The translations under genes were made by a program, and so were the position numbers. A DNA stretch of 6,369 bases from Bacteroidia bacterium (lineage in GTDB: Bacteria; Bacteroidota; Bacteroidia; Bacteroidales; BM520): assembly GCA_009930445.1 (NCBI GenBank), contig RZYD01000141.1:1-6369 (forward strand). Reading direction: 5' to 3'. The notes below the pieces were generated by a model. It ran no database searches and was not told where the DNA came from. It worked only from the letters and a program-made list of their open reading frames with translations. Below are positions 6,149 to 6,369 of this stretch, one piece after another (the first letter of the stretch is position 1; each line of letters begins with the position of its first letter).

Positions 6149-6369
6149 ACACAGTTCAATGGTTGAAAGCCCGCTGCCAGGTAGGCATAATAACTTCCCA
6201 TGGTTGAAAAATCAAATTTCGGGCTCGTCCTCCGTGTACTCCAGTGACCAACGGGAACGGGTGGTTGAATATTTTTTCACAACCGTTCATTTCATTCACT
6301 AGAGCAAACTTGCCCGAGGAATAGAGAGCAACTTTCCTCACTCCAACCCTCTGACTTCCTCTAGCGTAG

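Larger units (their letters stand above)
5959..6369. other. Long leader/intergenic region without a convincing gene
   Basis: This stretch of about 410 bp lies upstream of the WbqC gene. The part next to the gene (5959-6090) is AT-rich and holds the promoter candidate. The part from about 6100 is higher in GC, with a perfect hairpin and recurring GGTTGAA motifs, and looks like repeat or mobile-element remnant sequence. On the minus strand one frame is open from the right edge to a stop at 6156-6158 (about 70 codons; possible GTG at 6341). Its translation is not one I recognise, and no good binding site precedes the GTG, so I do not call it a gene. It could be the tail of something lying outside the window. 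I see no tRNA and no ops/JUMPstart element. Confidence 0.55.

Noticed and set aside
5230..6207. A 325-codon open frame on the plus strand, antisense to the WbqC gene and running on into the leader
   Set aside because: Its codons lie exactly opposite those of the WbqC gene. The WbqC product carries full family motifs, while the antisense translation resembles nothing recognisable. The extension beyond WbqC is long, but it runs through AT-rich leader and repeat sequence.
5959..6369. CRISPR array or integron attC site suggested by the short repeats and palindrome
   Set aside because: The repeats are only 7-10 bp and irregularly spaced, there are no spacers, and the attC core sequences are not present.

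Overview
The window is a stretch of a surface-polysaccharide (O-antigen, capsule or exopolysaccharide type) biosynthesis locus from a bacterium of moderate GC content. Every supportable gene is on the minus strand, so the operon reads from right to left. Shine-Dalgarno-like sequences precede several genes (AAGGGA, AGAGGA, GGAGGAGG, AAAGGAA), and three junctions are 4-bp stop/start overlaps. Use of Shine-Dalgarno sites argues against a typical Bacteroidetes. The sequence alone does not let me name a phylum.

Layout in order of transcription. Positions 6369 to 5959 are about 410 bp with no convincing gene. They hold an AT-rich promoter candidate, a perfect GC-rich hairpin and several short repeats. 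Next come a WbqC-family protein (5958-5275), a 76-bp gap containing a two-tier stem-loop, and a class I SAM-dependent methyltransferase (5198-4476). These are followed by an extended-SDR NAD(P)-dependent epimerase/dehydratase (4479-3628), a carbamoyl-phosphate-synthase-like ATP-grasp ligase (3631-2672) and a calcineurin-like metallophosphoesterase (2675-2007). After a 106-bp gap come a polysaccharide pyruvyl transferase family protein (1900-518) and a family 2 glycosyltransferase (528 to the left edge, incomplete).

The methyltransferase, epimerase, ATP-grasp and phosphoesterase genes are joined by GTGA, ATGA and ATGA overlaps, so they are probably translated together and act in one process. 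A reasonable inference is a sugar-tailoring module: the SDR makes or modifies a nucleotide-linked sugar, the ATP-grasp enzyme joins a carboxylate and an amine on it, the methyltransferase caps it, and the phosphoesterase trims a phosphate or removes a by-product. The pyruvyl transferase and glycosyltransferase would then decorate and assemble the glycan. The exact substrates cannot be read from the sequence.

The points most worth a second look are the coupled four-gene cassette, a sharp codon-usage switch inside the glycosyltransferase gene, the stem-loop between the WbqC and methyltransferase genes, the degenerate nucleotide-binding glycine motif of the SDR, and the repeat-bearing leader upstream of the WbqC gene.
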